DNA of 64,000 nt from Actinomadura oligospora ATCC 43269 (GCF_000518265.1 NZ_JADG01000016.1:1-64000), one strand, 5' to 3'; shown: positions 8,283 to 16,768, counted from the stretch's first letter. The notes: generated from the letters alone by a model not told the origin. A program made the numbers and translations.

Positions 8283-8552
8283 TCAGGGCGAAGTGCTGCC
8301 CAACCGTGGGTTCAGGCTGGCTCGGCTGCCGAGGCGTAGGAGGGTGAGCGAGGCGATCAGTGGGATGGTGAACAGCAAGGTGGTCAGGAGGACGAGCCAG
8401 CTGGCCTTGCTGTGTCGGTGGGAGGCGGCGGGCAGGGGGTGGGCCGTGCCGGTGGCGCGGAGTGGCTGGGCGGGTGTGGTGATCGGGGTCACAGCAGGGG
8501 TAGGGCTGGGTGTCCGCTCTTTCGGGAGGGCCCCGGAGTAGTCCGTGCACAC
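8283..8552 (-). CDS. Possible small single-pass membrane protein (89 aa)
   Basis: The frame has a Pro/Thr-rich N-terminal stretch (PSPTPAVTPITTPAQP), a basic anchor (SHRHSK) and one clear hydrophobic helix (ASWLVLLTTLLFTIPLIASL), the pattern of a short membrane-anchored protein. The GTG start lacks a good ribosome binding site, so the true 5' end may be further upstream or lost. The rest of 8131-8932 shows no supported gene. Confidence 0.35.
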   Translation of the reverse strand: MCTDYSGALPKERTPSPTPAVTPITTPAQPLRATGTAHPLPAASHRHSKASWLVLLTTLLFTIPLIASLTLLRLGSRASLNPRLGSTSP

Positions 8553-8932
8553 GTAGGGCGGACTGCCGTTGGCGAGCCTTCCCAGGGGAATGTGAGGCCG
8601 CGGTCGGCGCTTGTCGCAACTGGCGCAGGCTGTTCCATTGTGTTGAGCGCGTGAAGGGCCCGCTCCGGAGAAGACGCGTTTGTGGCCCTGTAGTCATCGG
8701 AAGAAGTCCGACGGTGCCGTTGCGCAGCTCGCCCATGGCCTGAACGTAGGGCGCGTGACCGCCAGGCCGTCCGAGTTGGGGGCAGTCGCCGCTTGCTGGG
8801 GGGAGACACCCCGCCCGACCAGGTGATCCGTCAGGAGCGGCTGCGCGATGGCGGGGCGAGGACGCGGATGGCCCGCGTCGCGGGGCCGGTGTGGGCTACC
8901 GGTTCCGCGGCGCGGGCCGCTGGGGAGGGGTG

Positions 8933-9862
8933 TCAGGAGATGGTGATGCCGCTGTAGTAGTGGGTGAGGATGGACTGGTAGCTCCAGCCCGAGTTCGCGT
9001 AGTCACGCGAGCCGTACTGGGACATCCAGTCGCCGTCCACCCAGGCGCCGCAGGCGGTCGACGTCGAGCAGTAGTGGGCCGCGAAGATGCTGCCGCTGCG
9101 GCTCATCCGCGTCGACCACGTCCGCTGGACGGCGGAGGTCGTCGAGGACAGGGCCGAGCCCGGCCGGTAGACCTGGTCGCCGGTGTCGTCCCGGACGTCG
9201 TAGCACGCCCCGCTCGGGGTCTTCCGGGTCGAGTGCAGCGCCCAGTACCAGGCGTAGGTCTTGACAGCCATCGCCCCGGCGTCCAGCGAGGCGCTCGGCC
9301 AGCTCGAGATCCACTCGTTCGGGAGGACGTTCTCGACATAGGTCTGGAAACCGACCCGGTCGACCCGCCCCAGACCGACGCGGTACACCAGGATCGTGCT
9401 GGGCAGCGTGGTGTTGCTGCCGTCGGTCTGGCATCCCGTCGGCCCGCCCGACAGCAGCTGGTGCGAGGCGTTGTTGTTCTTCAGCGTGGGGTTCAGGTTG
9501 CCCTTCGCCCCGGACGCGAAGTCCTGGCTCGACCCGCCGTAGTTGCTGTTGTAGTAGACCCGGACGGTCGATCCCGTGCGGTTCCACACCGACGCCGCGT
9601 TGTTCTTCACGCAGACGCCCTGACCGGCGCCCGCGCTCTTGAAGTCGTAGCAGGTCGGCTGGGTCGTCCCGTAGTCGGCAAGCGATCCGCTGAAGTCGGA
9701 GAGCGAACCTGCCTCGTCGCTGTTGTAGTAGTAGCAGAATTCTCCGCTGTCGCAGACCCCGTCCCGGGCCGCCGCGGAAGCCGGGGCGGACACCGCGACG
9801 ATTCCCGTGAGCGTCGATCCGGCGACGGCGAGAATGGCGAGGGCTTTCTTGAGGAAGGTCAT
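8933..9862 (-). CDS. Secreted crystallin/I36-like domain protein with SpoIID/LytB C-terminal domain (309 aa)
   Basis: ATG at 9862 preceded by AAGGCGG. Signal peptide residues 1-30 (FLKKALAILAVAGS, cleavage near ASA-AAR). Residues 33-140 are a beta/gamma-crystallin or peptidase-inhibitor-I36-like domain: GVCDSGEFCYYYNS, YGTTQPTCYDF, WNRTGSTVRVYYNSNYGG. The C-terminal ~150 residues match SpoIID/LytB: VGFQTYVENVLPNEW, AGAMAVKTYAWYW, and an HYCSTSTACGA segment with paired cysteines. SpoIID relatives act on peptidoglycan glycan strands denuded of stem peptides. It lies 11 bp downstream of the CHAP paralog and is surely cotranscribed with it. The shared N-terminal domain may target the wall or inhibit proteases. 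Confidence 0.85.
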   Translation of the reverse strand: MTFLKKALAILAVAGSTLTGIVAVSAPASAAARDGVCDSGEFCYYYNSDEAGSLSDFSGSLADYGTTQPTCYDFKSAGAGQGVCVKNNAASVWNRTGSTVRVYYNSNYGGSSQDFASGAKGNLNPTLKNNNASHQLLSGGPTGCQTDGSNTTLPSTILVYRVGLGRVDRVGFQTYVENVLPNEWISSWPSASLDAGAMAVKTYAWYWALHSTRKTPSGACYDVRDDTGDQVYRPGSALSSTTSAVQRTWSTRMSRSGSIFAAHYCSTSTACGAWVDGDWMSQYGSRDYANSGWSYQSILTHYYSGITIS

Positions 9863-10590
9863 CACAGGCCGCCTTAGAAGTGGATCATCCACTGGAACTC
9901 GTTGTCGGCGGAGCTCACGTGCATGTGTGAGCGCGTGCCGTACGCGAGGGGGTTGTTCCAGTTGTATTCCTCGACGTCGAACGATCCGTCGGAGTAGACC
10001 CGGTTCACGTAGGCGACGTGGCCGACCTTGTGGACGTCGTTGACGGCGATCGCGCCGACCGACGGCGTCGTGTTGACCGTCACGCCGACCCGGCGCGCCG
10101 CGTCGTCCCAGGTGCCGGCGTTACCCCAGGTCGTCCCGCCCCAGAAGTTGTTGAAGCTCGGGACGCCGAGGCGGCTCGCGATCCGGTAGGCGGCGAACGC
10201 CGTGCAGTTGTTCTGCGCGAAGCCGCGCGCGTTTCCGTCGTAGTCGTTGCGCGGGGTCTCTCCGCCCGATCCGCCGAGGAACTGGTGCGAGGCGTTGTTG
10301 TTCTTCAGCGTGGTGTTGAGATTGCCGCTCGTGCCGGGCCCGAAGTCCTGGCTCGCGCCGCCGTAGTTGCTGTTGTAGTAGACCCGGACGGTCGATCCCG
10401 TGCGGTTCCAGACCGATGCCGCGTTGTTCTTGATGCAGATTCCCTGACCGGCGCCGGCGCTCTTGAAGTCGTAGCAGGTCGGCTGGGTCGTCCCGTAGTC
10501 GCCGAGCGATCCGGTGAAGTCGGAGAGCGAACCGGCGAGGTTGCTGTTGTAGTAGTAGCAGAACTCACCGCTTTCGCAGACCCCGTTCCG
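9460..10590 (-). repeat. Duplicated ~310-bp segment encoding the crystallin-like domain
   Basis: About 9460-9766 and 10284-10590 are near-identical direct copies, both encoding the block from GVC(D/E)SGEFCYYYNS to TLKNNNASHQ. Long exact runs indicate recent duplication or continuing gene conversion. The sequence diverges completely 3' of the shared domain. Confidence 0.85.
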
Positions 10591-10686
10591 GCCCGTCGCG
10601 GAGGCGTGCGAGGCGGTGGCCACAAGGGGGACGGTGAGTGAGAGCGCGGCGCCGGCGACGGCGAGCGTCCTGCGGACGAAGGACAT
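9874..10686 (-). CDS. Secreted crystallin/I36-like domain protein with CHAP amidase domain (270 aa)
   Basis: Signal peptide residues 1-30 (VRRTLAVAGAALSLTV, cleavage near ASA-TGR). Residues 32-140 are nearly identical to the N-terminal domain of the downstream SpoIID protein. The C-terminal domain is CHAP (NlpC/P60 superfamily): NNCTAFAAYRI carries the catalytic cysteine, VGHVAYVNRV the catalytic histidine, and EEYNWNN the third polar position. CHAP enzymes cut peptidoglycan stem peptides or cross-bridges. With its neighbour it forms a two-gene unit in which one targeting domain serves two wall-active domains. The 156-bp upstream gap is rich in GATCG palindromes but shows no riboswitch I can recognise. 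Confidence 0.88.
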   Translation of the reverse strand: MSFVRRTLAVAGAALSLTVPLVATASHASATGRNGVCESGEFCYYYNSNLAGSLSDFTGSLGDYGTTQPTCYDFKSAGAGQGICIKNNAASVWNRTGSTVRVYYNSNYGGASQDFGPGTSGNLNTTLKNNNASHQFLGGSGGETPRNDYDGNARGFAQNNCTAFAAYRIASRLGVPSFNNFWGGTTWGNAGTWDDAARRVGVTVNTTPSVGAIAVNDVHKVGHVAYVNRVYSDGSFDVEEYNWNNPLAYGTRSHMHVSSADNEFQWMIHF

Positions 10687-10842
10687 TTTTCCCTCTTTCG
10701 CGGAGTGATCGATCTCTCGCGGGGGCGATCGACGATCGGGGGGTTGGTGTCGAAGGGACGGTCTCGAAGGGGGACGGTCTCGGAGGGGCGGTGGCGCTCT
10801 CGGCGCCTGGTCAGGGCGTGGGGATCGGACGCCCGGCCGGGG

Positions 10843-11721
10843 TCAGTGCGTGCGCAGGTACTCCTCCCAGGGTTGGATCGGGCTGATCCGGGGCCCGTCG
10901 TCCGGGCCGCGGTTCGCGAGGCCGTTCATGCCGAGGTAGTAGTCGCCGATCTGGTGCTGGGCCGCGCTGGACAGGTCGGTGTCGCTGATCGCCGCGGCGT
11001 GGATGTGCCAGGGCCAGTTCCCCTGGGTGGGGTTGCGGACCCAGGCGGCGAAGCCGACCTGGCGCAGGACGCGGGCGACGTTGGTGCGGGTGGTGGCGGT
11101 CATGCCGTCCACGTTGATGTCGACGACGCCGCCGCCGTCGTGGGTCCCGGCGGACGTCGGGTCGCCGCCGGGGTTGTAGGAGCCCTGGTCCAGCTTGAGG
11201 GTGAACCCGAGCAGGCGCTCGGCCTCGGTGAGCATCGCCTGGGTGCGCGAGTTGACGGTGTACCCGTCGCGCTGGACCTTCGCGCCCACGGTGAGCACGC
11301 GCGTGACGGTGAACTGGTTCTGCCCGAGCGTGGTCAGCGACGTCTTGCCGGGCAGCCCGTTGGCGTCCAGGCCGCTGTACCCGAGCGAGCGCTGGTAGGC
11401 CGCGTACGCCGAGGTGGTCGAGGTCCCGAAGTAGCCGTCGACCCACTGGGCGGCCAGCAGGCCCTTGGCCTGGAGCGCCTTCTCGACGGCGAGGACGGAG
11501 TCCTTCGCGCCCGGGGTGAGCGTGCTGTCGGCGCGCCGGGGGTCGATCTGGGCGGCCAGGACGGTGGCCTCCATGTCGACGACCGGCAGCACGGTGGCCT
11601 GGGGGGCCGTCGGCTTCGGGGACGCGGCCGACGCCTGCACGGCGCTCGTCGCGAGACCGCCCGAGACCGCGACGGTCGCGAGCAGCGCCGTGAGGGCGGT
11701 CCGGGTCCTGATCATCTTCAT
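10843..11721 (-). CDS. Secreted M15-like metallopeptidase with peptidoglycan-binding domain (292 aa)
   Basis: ATG at 11721 with GGAAGGA about 12 nt upstream. Signal peptide residues 1-33 (RTRTALTALLATVAVSGGLA). Residues 50-125 resemble a peptidoglycan-binding type-1 domain (VEKALQAKGLL, WVDGYFGTSTTSAYAAYQRSLGY). The C-terminal domain resembles M15/VanY-type peptidases: GTHDGGGVVDINV supplies a His and Asp zinc ligand and WPWHIHA the third ligand. A role in trimming D-Ala termini or cross-links in the wall is likely. It sits between another secreted protein gene and the CHAP/SpoIID pair, all on one strand. Confidence 0.82.
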   Translation of the reverse strand: MKMIRTRTALTALLATVAVSGGLATSAVQASAASPKPTAPQATVLPVVDMEATVLAAQIDPRRADSTLTPGAKDSVLAVEKALQAKGLLAAQWVDGYFGTSTTSAYAAYQRSLGYSGLDANGLPGKTSLTTLGQNQFTVTRVLTVGAKVQRDGYTVNSRTQAMLTEAERLLGFTLKLDQGSYNPGGDPTSAGTHDGGGVVDINVDGMTATTRTNVARVLRQVGFAAWVRNPTQGNWPWHIHAAAISDTDLSSAAQHQIGDYYLGMNGLANRGPDDGPRISPIQPWEEYLRTH

Positions 11722-11770
11722 TGCGGGGTGATTCCTTCCGTTGGGGCGAGAATGTGCCGTGACCGGCACG

Positions 11771-12190
11771 TCAGCAGCGGACGTCGGTGGCGGCGTTGGC
11801 CCGGTCGGGGTACCAGCCGACGGCGACGGTGCACTGGCTGAGCGTGTCCGCGCCGGACGACCAGGCCTCGACGACCTTGCCCGGGCACCTGAGGTCGATG
11901 AGGTGACGGCCCGCCGAGTCGACGGTCGCGATGGAGACGCAGACGTCCCAGGTGCTGTGCGAGGAGCGGTAGCCCTCCCACACGTACATGTAGGCGTAGT
12001 TCTTTCCGCAGCCCTTGAACTGCTTGACCGACGCGAAGGTCTGGCCGTCCAGGTACACGTAGGCGGTCGAGCCGATCTGGACGGTGCTCGAGCATCCGGG
12101 CGCCTGCTCGGCGTGCGCCGCCGGGCTGAAGAAGCCGAGCGCCAGAGGTGCCGTCGCGGCGCCCAGTGCCGCGCGGGTGAGCAGTTTCAT
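11771..12190 (-). CDS. Small secreted cysteine-containing protein (139 aa)
   Basis: ATG at 12190 preceded by GAAGGGA. Signal peptide residues 1-27 (LTRAALGAATAPLALGFF, cleavage near AHA-EQ). The mature protein has six cysteines (GCSST, KGCGKN, WDVCVS, DLRCPG, SQCTVAV, final VRC) and many aromatic residues (YAYMYVWEGY), so a compact disulfide-bonded beta domain is likely. Family not recognised. It is the fourth secreted product of this same-strand block, 49 bp upstream of the M15-like gene, and probably part of one transcript. Confidence 0.75.
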   Translation of the reverse strand: MKLLTRAALGAATAPLALGFFSPAAHAEQAPGCSSTVQIGSTAYVYLDGQTFASVKQFKGCGKNYAYMYVWEGYRSSHSTWDVCVSIATVDSAGRHLIDLRCPGKVVEAWSSGADTLSQCTVAVGWYPDRANAATDVRC

Positions 12191-12330
12191 GACGGGGTTC
12201 CCTTCGGGTGAGGGGCAGTCGCGCAGCGGCCGGTTCGGCCATCGGGCAGCGCGCTCTCCCTTTCGGAGGCCGGGCTCTCCAAGAGTCCTGGAGAGGGGTT
12301 CCGAAAACCTTCCATCGCGCTTCCCCTCGG

Positions 12331-13437
12331 CTACCGCTGCGCGCGAAAAGGAGAAGGCCCCGGAAGGGTGGCGACGTGGACGTACCGGACGCCGTCGTGG
12401 AAGACCAGCCCCAGCGTCTTCCAATGGCCGAGGATCCGCCGGACCTGGTCGTGCGTCACGTTGACCCCGAGTTCGGCCGTGAGGCGCCTCACCAGCGAGG
12501 GCAGTCCTCGCGGGGCGCTGAGCAGGTGGAACATCGCCACGCCGAAGGGGTCGTCGATGGTGAACTCGCGCCAGGCGTAGCGCTTCCTGCTGTTGGAAAG
12601 GCGCACGACGTCGTCCGTGTCCCAGTGGACGAACCGGCAGTTCCGGTGCTCGGAACGCCACCTGCCGACGGCCGATTCGATTCGGGCGGCGACGTCCTGA
12701 CCGATTCCCCTTCCGCCTTCCGCGGCCGAGTGGAGATGGGCGGAGGTGCCCATCGGCGGGGTCAGATGGTGCAGTGCGGGGAACTGCTCGAGGATCGCCA
12801 GGCAGTCGGTGTCGTTCTCACCGGGAAAGCCGTAAAGGTAGTTCCAGTTGGGCCGGATCCCCGCCGACACGGCGTCCCGAAGCGTCCGGATATCCAAAGG
12901 CGCCATGGACGGCGGGTTCGCGTGCGGGATTCCGTCCCGGTCGCGCCAGCACAGGCCGGGAATCGAAGCGAGGTCGCCGCCGTCGTCGAGCGCCGTCAGT
13001 AAACGCGCGAACACCGTCTCGTCCACGTCGCGGACGACGAAGTCGAGGGCGGGGTGGTCGCGGTGCATCCGGGCCCCCTCGACGCCGTCGCAACCGGTCC
13101 CGCCGAGGACCGTGCGGATCGCGGGGTTCAGCTCCTTCACCCGCCGCGCGGTGGCCAGCGACGCGGTGTTCTGCCGGTACGTCGAGGCGAACCCGACCAG
13201 GTCGGGGGCGGCGGCCACGATGCGGCGGGCCAGCCGGTGGACGAACGCGGGGGTCAGGGCGTGAAGGGCGGTGAGGGACCGCTGCCCGGCGACCCAGTGA
13301 CGGAAGTCGACGTTGGCGTGGAGCACCTCCACGTCGTCCGGCGGGTACCGGCCACCCGCCGCGGACGTGAGGACGCCGAGGGCCGGGGACGGGGCGTCCA
13401 CCGGGGCCCGGGAGAGGTTCGCCAGCACGATTCGCAT
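12331..13437 (-). CDS. Truncated RiPP-maturation B12/radical-SAM protein lacking the radical-SAM core (368 aa)
   Basis: The N-terminal ~180 residues are a cobalamin-binding-like Rossmann domain as in RiPP maturation radical SAM protein 1: MRIVLANLSRAP, ALGVLTSAA, PDLVGFASTYRQNTASL, VLGGTGCDGVEG, GLCWRDRDG, HANPPSMAPLD. The sequence then jumps straight to the C-terminal part of the same family (IRPNWNYLYGFPGENDTD, HHLTPPMG, AWREFTIDDP). The intervening ~200+ residues that should carry the CxxxCxxC 4Fe-4S motif are absent, and none of the four cysteines forms that motif. The frame is intact, so the gene is an in-frame internal deletion and cannot do radical chemistry alone. The start has a GAGG 12 nt after the peptide gene stop. 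Confidence 0.8.
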   Translation of the reverse strand: MRIVLANLSRAPVDAPSPALGVLTSAAGGRYPPDDVEVLHANVDFRHWVAGQRSLTALHALTPAFVHRLARRIVAAAPDLVGFASTYRQNTASLATARRVKELNPAIRTVLGGTGCDGVEGARMHRDHPALDFVVRDVDETVFARLLTALDDGGDLASIPGLCWRDRDGIPHANPPSMAPLDIRTLRDAVSAGIRPNWNYLYGFPGENDTDCLAILEQFPALHHLTPPMGTSAHLHSAAEGGRGIGQDVAARIESAVGRWRSEHRNCRFVHWDTDDVVRLSNSRKRYAWREFTIDDPFGVAMFHLLSAPRGLPSLVRRLTAELGVNVTHDQVRRILGHWKTLGLVFHDGVRYVHVATLPGPSPFRAQR

Positions 13438-13449
13438 GGCGCGCGGGCC

Positions 13450-13533
13450 TCAGCAGGTCACCGCCTCGGCGGCCACGATGCGCGTGCCCCGCCCGGCGGA
13501 CCGGACGTCATCGGAGATCACGGTCTTCTTCAT
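13450..13533 (-). CDS. 27-aa putative RiPP precursor peptide
   Basis: ATG at 13533 follows GGGGAAGGG with about 8-nt spacing. The product starts MKKTVISDDV and ends AAEAVTC with a C-terminal cysteine immediately before the stop. It lies 12 nt upstream of the RiPP-maturase relative and 67 nt downstream of the SARP regulator, all on one strand, the classic place for a precursor gene. A charged N-terminal leader (KK, SDD) and a small Ala/Val/Thr/Cys core are plausible. The family is not recognised. Confidence 0.6.
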   Translation of the reverse strand: MKKTVISDDVRSAGRGTRIVAAEAVTC

Positions 13534-13600
13534 CGCCGCACCCTTCCCCACTCTCGGACCGGAGGTGCCCGGGAGGTTACGGAGGGATACTTCCGGCTTC

Positions 13601-16600
13601 CTACCGTTCGGCTACCGGTTCCAGCGCGGCCATCAGCCGGTCCAGGTCGTCGGCGGCCGGACCGTTCCCAAGTTCGCGGTAGATGGCGCTGGCCGCGAGG
13701 TAGGAGGCGTGGGCCTCCCGTTCCCGTCCGCACATCCGGAACGCCTCCGCGAGCCACGAGTGCACCTGGGCGAGGAAGTGCGGTGAGGTCGACGACCGCC
13801 CGAGCTCCCTGGCGCTGTCCAGGTGGCCGATCGCCTGCGCCACCCGGCCCTCGGCCAGGTCCGTCCGGGCCATGACGTAGTAGGTCTGGGCTCCTCCGAT
13901 CTCCATGGTGAGCTGGGTCAGCAGCCCCAGGCCGGACCGGACGAGCGCGGCGGCCCCGGGCGTCCCCCGCGACAGCGCCGACAGGCCGAGTGTGAGGAGG
14001 GTGAACGCCTGGCCGTCCAGGGTCCGCCACACCGCCGCGACGGACTCGGCGTCCCGGCCCTGGCCGGACGCGTGCTCGTGGTCGTGCCTGGTGAGGGCTA
14101 ACCCCCGCTCGGTCCGGACGGCGGCGATGTCGTTTCCGGCCTGACGGGCGACGTCGCGCGCGCGGCTCAGGGCGGCGTTCGCCTCCCGGTGCCGTCCGAG
14201 GGCCCGGAGGGCGGAGGCCCGCGTGGTGAGGGCCTCGGCCTCCGCCGCCTGACATCCGAGTTCCCGGAAGGCCGTCAGGGCGAGTTCGGCCTCGATCAGC
14301 GCGCTGTCGAAGTCCCGGTACAGCAGGCAGCGGGCCAGGCCGAGACGTGTCGTGGCCTCGCCCATCGCGTCACCGGTCTCCAGGCAGAGCCGCAACGCCT
14401 TGCCGTGCGTCCGTTCCCAGTCGCCGTACTGGCCCCTGACCTCGAAGAACTCCACCAGGTGGTGGCAGATGCCCCAGGCCGCCGCCGACAGGCCCGCCTC
14501 GCACGCCTGCGAGACGGCGGTGCTCAGCGCCAGGCGCTCCTCGTCGTACCAGTGCAGCGGATCCGAGATGATCTCGTCCAACTCGACGTCCGACAGGCCC
14601 GCGTAGTCCGACGCGGACGCCCCCGGGGCGGGACTAGCGACCGTGCCCAGAGCGGAGGCCGATGCCGCGCCCGGAGCCGGGGCCGACGTCCCGCCCGGGG
14701 CCGACGTCCCGCCCGGGGCGGAGGTCACGCCTGGGGTGGAGGTCACGCCTGGGGCGGAGGGCGATGTCGCGTCCGCAGCGGGGGACACAGGGGCGGGGCC
14801 CCAGGCGCGGTGCGCTCCGGAGTGGGCGCGGGACTCGGCCACGCCCGCGAGCCGCAGCCAGGCGTCGCTGACCCGGGCCAACGCCGCGTGCCTGAGCCGG
14901 GGAGGCTCCTCCGACAGGCACTCCCTGGCGTACAGCAGCACCAGGTCGTGGAAGCGGAGGCGCAGCCGTCCGCCCTGCCCGCTCCGGACGACCTCCAGCA
15001 GCTGGGCGTCGACGAGCGCCTCGACGAGGTCCTCGGCCTCGCCGACCGGGACCGCCAGCAGCGGGCCGAGGACCCAGGCGGGGAACTCGGGGACCTGGAC
15101 CAGGCCGAGCACGCGGAAGGCCCGGCGCTGCGAGGCGCTCAGCCCGTTGTAACCGAGGGCGACGCTCGCCCGCACCTCCAGGTCGCCGAACGCGAGCTCG
15201 TCCAGGCGGCGGCGCTCGTCCCGGAGCCGGTCCACCAGGCGGGCGAGGGACCAGTGCGGACGGCTGGCCAGGCGCGCCGAGGCGACGCGCACCGCCAGCG
15301 GCAGGTGACCGCACAGCCGGGCGATCTCGCGGGCCTTCTCCGGCTCGGCGGCCACCCGCTCCCGTCCGACGATGGCCTCGATGAGCCCCACCGCCTGCTC
15401 GGGCTCGAAGACCTCCAGGTTGAGCGGGTGCGCGCCGTCCAGCCCGGACAGGCGGGACCGGCTGGTGATCAGCACCGAGCAGGTCGGGGAGCCGGGCAGC
15501 AGCGGACGCACCTGGGCCTCGTTCGCCGCGTTGTCGAGCAGGAACAGCATCCGGCGGCCGGCCGTCCGCGACCGGAAGAGCTCACCGGCCTCGTCGTGGT
15601 CCTGGGGCATCGCGCCGTCGTCGACGCCGACCGCCCGCAGGAACCGGCGCAGGACGTCGTGCGGGTCGGTCGGACGCGGGTCGTGGCCGCGGAGGTTCAC
15701 GTAGAGGCGGCCGTCCGGGAAGTCCGGGCCCATGTCGTGGGCGACCTGGAGGGCGAGGGCGGTCTTCCCGACCCCGCCCTTCCCGGAGATGACGAGCACC
15801 GGCACGGCCAGGCGTTCCACCGCGTCGGCGGCGAACCACACGCGGACCCAGCCCATCTGCGTCTCCCGGCCGGCGAAGTCACCGACCGCCGCCGGGAGGT
15901 TGACCGGCCGCAGCGCCGCCGATCCCGATCCCGATCCCGATCCCGGTTCCGGGCTCGGCTTCGGAACAGGCTCCGGGATCGGTTCCGGCTTCGGCCCGGG
16001 GTCCGGTCCCGCTTCCGGTCCGGGCGGCGGCGCGACCTCGAGACCCGGGTCGCCCGTGAGCACGGCCTGGTGGAGTCTGCGCAGCTCAGTCCCCGGGTCC
16101 AGGCCGAGGCCGTCCGCGAGGACGCTACGGCACTGCTCGTAGGAGCTCAGCGCGTCCGCGACCCGTCCGGCGCGGTGGAGGGCGAGGATCAGCTGAGCCC
16201 AGAGCCGTTCCTGGTAGGGGTGCTCGGCCACCAGGATCCGGAGTCCGGCCACCAGCTCGGGGCTTCCACCGAACCTCAGCTCGGCGTCGGCCCACTCGAG
16301 CGCCGCGGCCAGCCTCCGTTCCTCCAGGAAATGCCCGTCGGTGCTCAGCCCGGGAGCCGCGTCGGAGATCGACCGTCCCCGCCAGGTCCACAACGCCGCG
16401 CGGAACCGTTCGGCCGCCTCCTGGAACCGGCCCTCGGCCAGGTGGGTCCGGGCGGCCTCGGCCGCGGCCTCCATCCCGGTCAGGTCGATCTGGTCCCGTT
16501 CGACGCGCAGCGCGTAGCCCTGCGCGTGCCGCTCGACCGTGCCCGGACCCAGCAGCGCGCGCAGCTGCGAGATCTGCTTGTGGAGCTGCTGGACGGCGGT

Positions 16601-16768
16601 CGTCGGGGGCTCCTCGCCCCAGAGCCAGGCGATGATCCGGTCGGCCGAGACCGGCTTGCCCGCGCGCAGCGCCAGTCCGGCGAGGAGCGTCCGCTGCTTG
16701 ACCCCGCCGACCTGCAGCCGGTCCCCGCCTCGCCACGCTTCGATCGGTCCAAGCAGGAGAATCCGCAT
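13601..16768 (-). CDS. SARP/AfsR-type regulator with NB-ARC ATPase and TPR domains (1055 aa)
   Basis: ATG at 16768 follows GAGGAGG with 6-nt spacing. Residues 1-95 are the OmpR-like winged helix of SARPs (MRILLLGPIEAWRGG, RTLLAGLALRAGKPVS, AVQQLHKQISQLRALLG). Residues 95-245 are the bacterial transcriptional activation domain (RLWAQLILALHRAGRVADAL, EQCRSVLADGLGLDPG). A Pro/Gly/Ser linker follows, then NB-ARC with P-loop SGKGGVGKT near residue 327 and LFLLDNAANEAQV. A second low-complexity linker is built from 18-bp repeats (about 14662-14760, APGGTSAPGG). TPR-like helices run to the end. It resembles AfsR: ATP-dependent activator of secondary metabolism. It probably controls the peptide/maturase genes just downstream and perhaps the secreted-protein genes. 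Confidence 0.92.
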   Translation of the reverse strand: MRILLLGPIEAWRGGDRLQVGGVKQRTLLAGLALRAGKPVSADRIIAWLWGEEPPTTAVQQLHKQISQLRALLGPGTVERHAQGYALRVERDQIDLTGMEAAAEAARTHLAEGRFQEAAERFRAALWTWRGRSISDAAPGLSTDGHFLEERRLAAALEWADAELRFGGSPELVAGLRILVAEHPYQERLWAQLILALHRAGRVADALSSYEQCRSVLADGLGLDPGTELRRLHQAVLTGDPGLEVAPPPGPEAGPDPGPKPEPIPEPVPKPSPEPGSGSGSGSAALRPVNLPAAVGDFAGRETQMGWVRVWFAADAVERLAVPVLVISGKGGVGKTALALQVAHDMGPDFPDGRLYVNLRGHDPRPTDPHDVLRRFLRAVGVDDGAMPQDHDEAGELFRSRTAGRRMLFLLDNAANEAQVRPLLPGSPTCSVLITSRSRLSGLDGAHPLNLEVFEPEQAVGLIEAIVGRERVAAEPEKAREIARLCGHLPLAVRVASARLASRPHWSLARLVDRLRDERRRLDELAFGDLEVRASVALGYNGLSASQRRAFRVLGLVQVPEFPAWVLGPLLAVPVGEAEDLVEALVDAQLLEVVRSGQGGRLRLRFHDLVLLYARECLSEEPPRLRHAALARVSDAWLRLAGVAESRAHSGAHRAWGPAPVSPAADATSPSAPGVTSTPGVTSAPGGTSAPGGTSAPAPGAASASALGTVASPAPGASASDYAGLSDVELDEIISDPLHWYDEERLALSTAVSQACEAGLSAAAWGICHHLVEFFEVRGQYGDWERTHGKALRLCLETGDAMGEATTRLGLARCLLYRDFDSALIEAELALTAFRELGCQAAEAEALTTRASALRALGRHREANAALSRARDVARQAGNDIAAVRTERGLALTRHDHEHASGQGRDAESVAAVWRTLDGQAFTLLTLGLSALSRGTPGAAALVRSGLGLLTQLTMEIGGAQTYYVMARTDLAEGRVAQAIGHLDSARELGRSSTSPHFLAQVHSWLAEAFRMCGREREAHASYLAASAIYRELGNGPAADDLDRLMAALEPVAER

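Noticed and set aside
10687..10842. c-di-AMP (ydaO-type) riboswitch upstream of the CHAP gene
   Set aside because: Wall-hydrolase genes in actinomycetes often have one, but the region is short and lacks the conserved ydaO core; only GATCG palindromes are visible.
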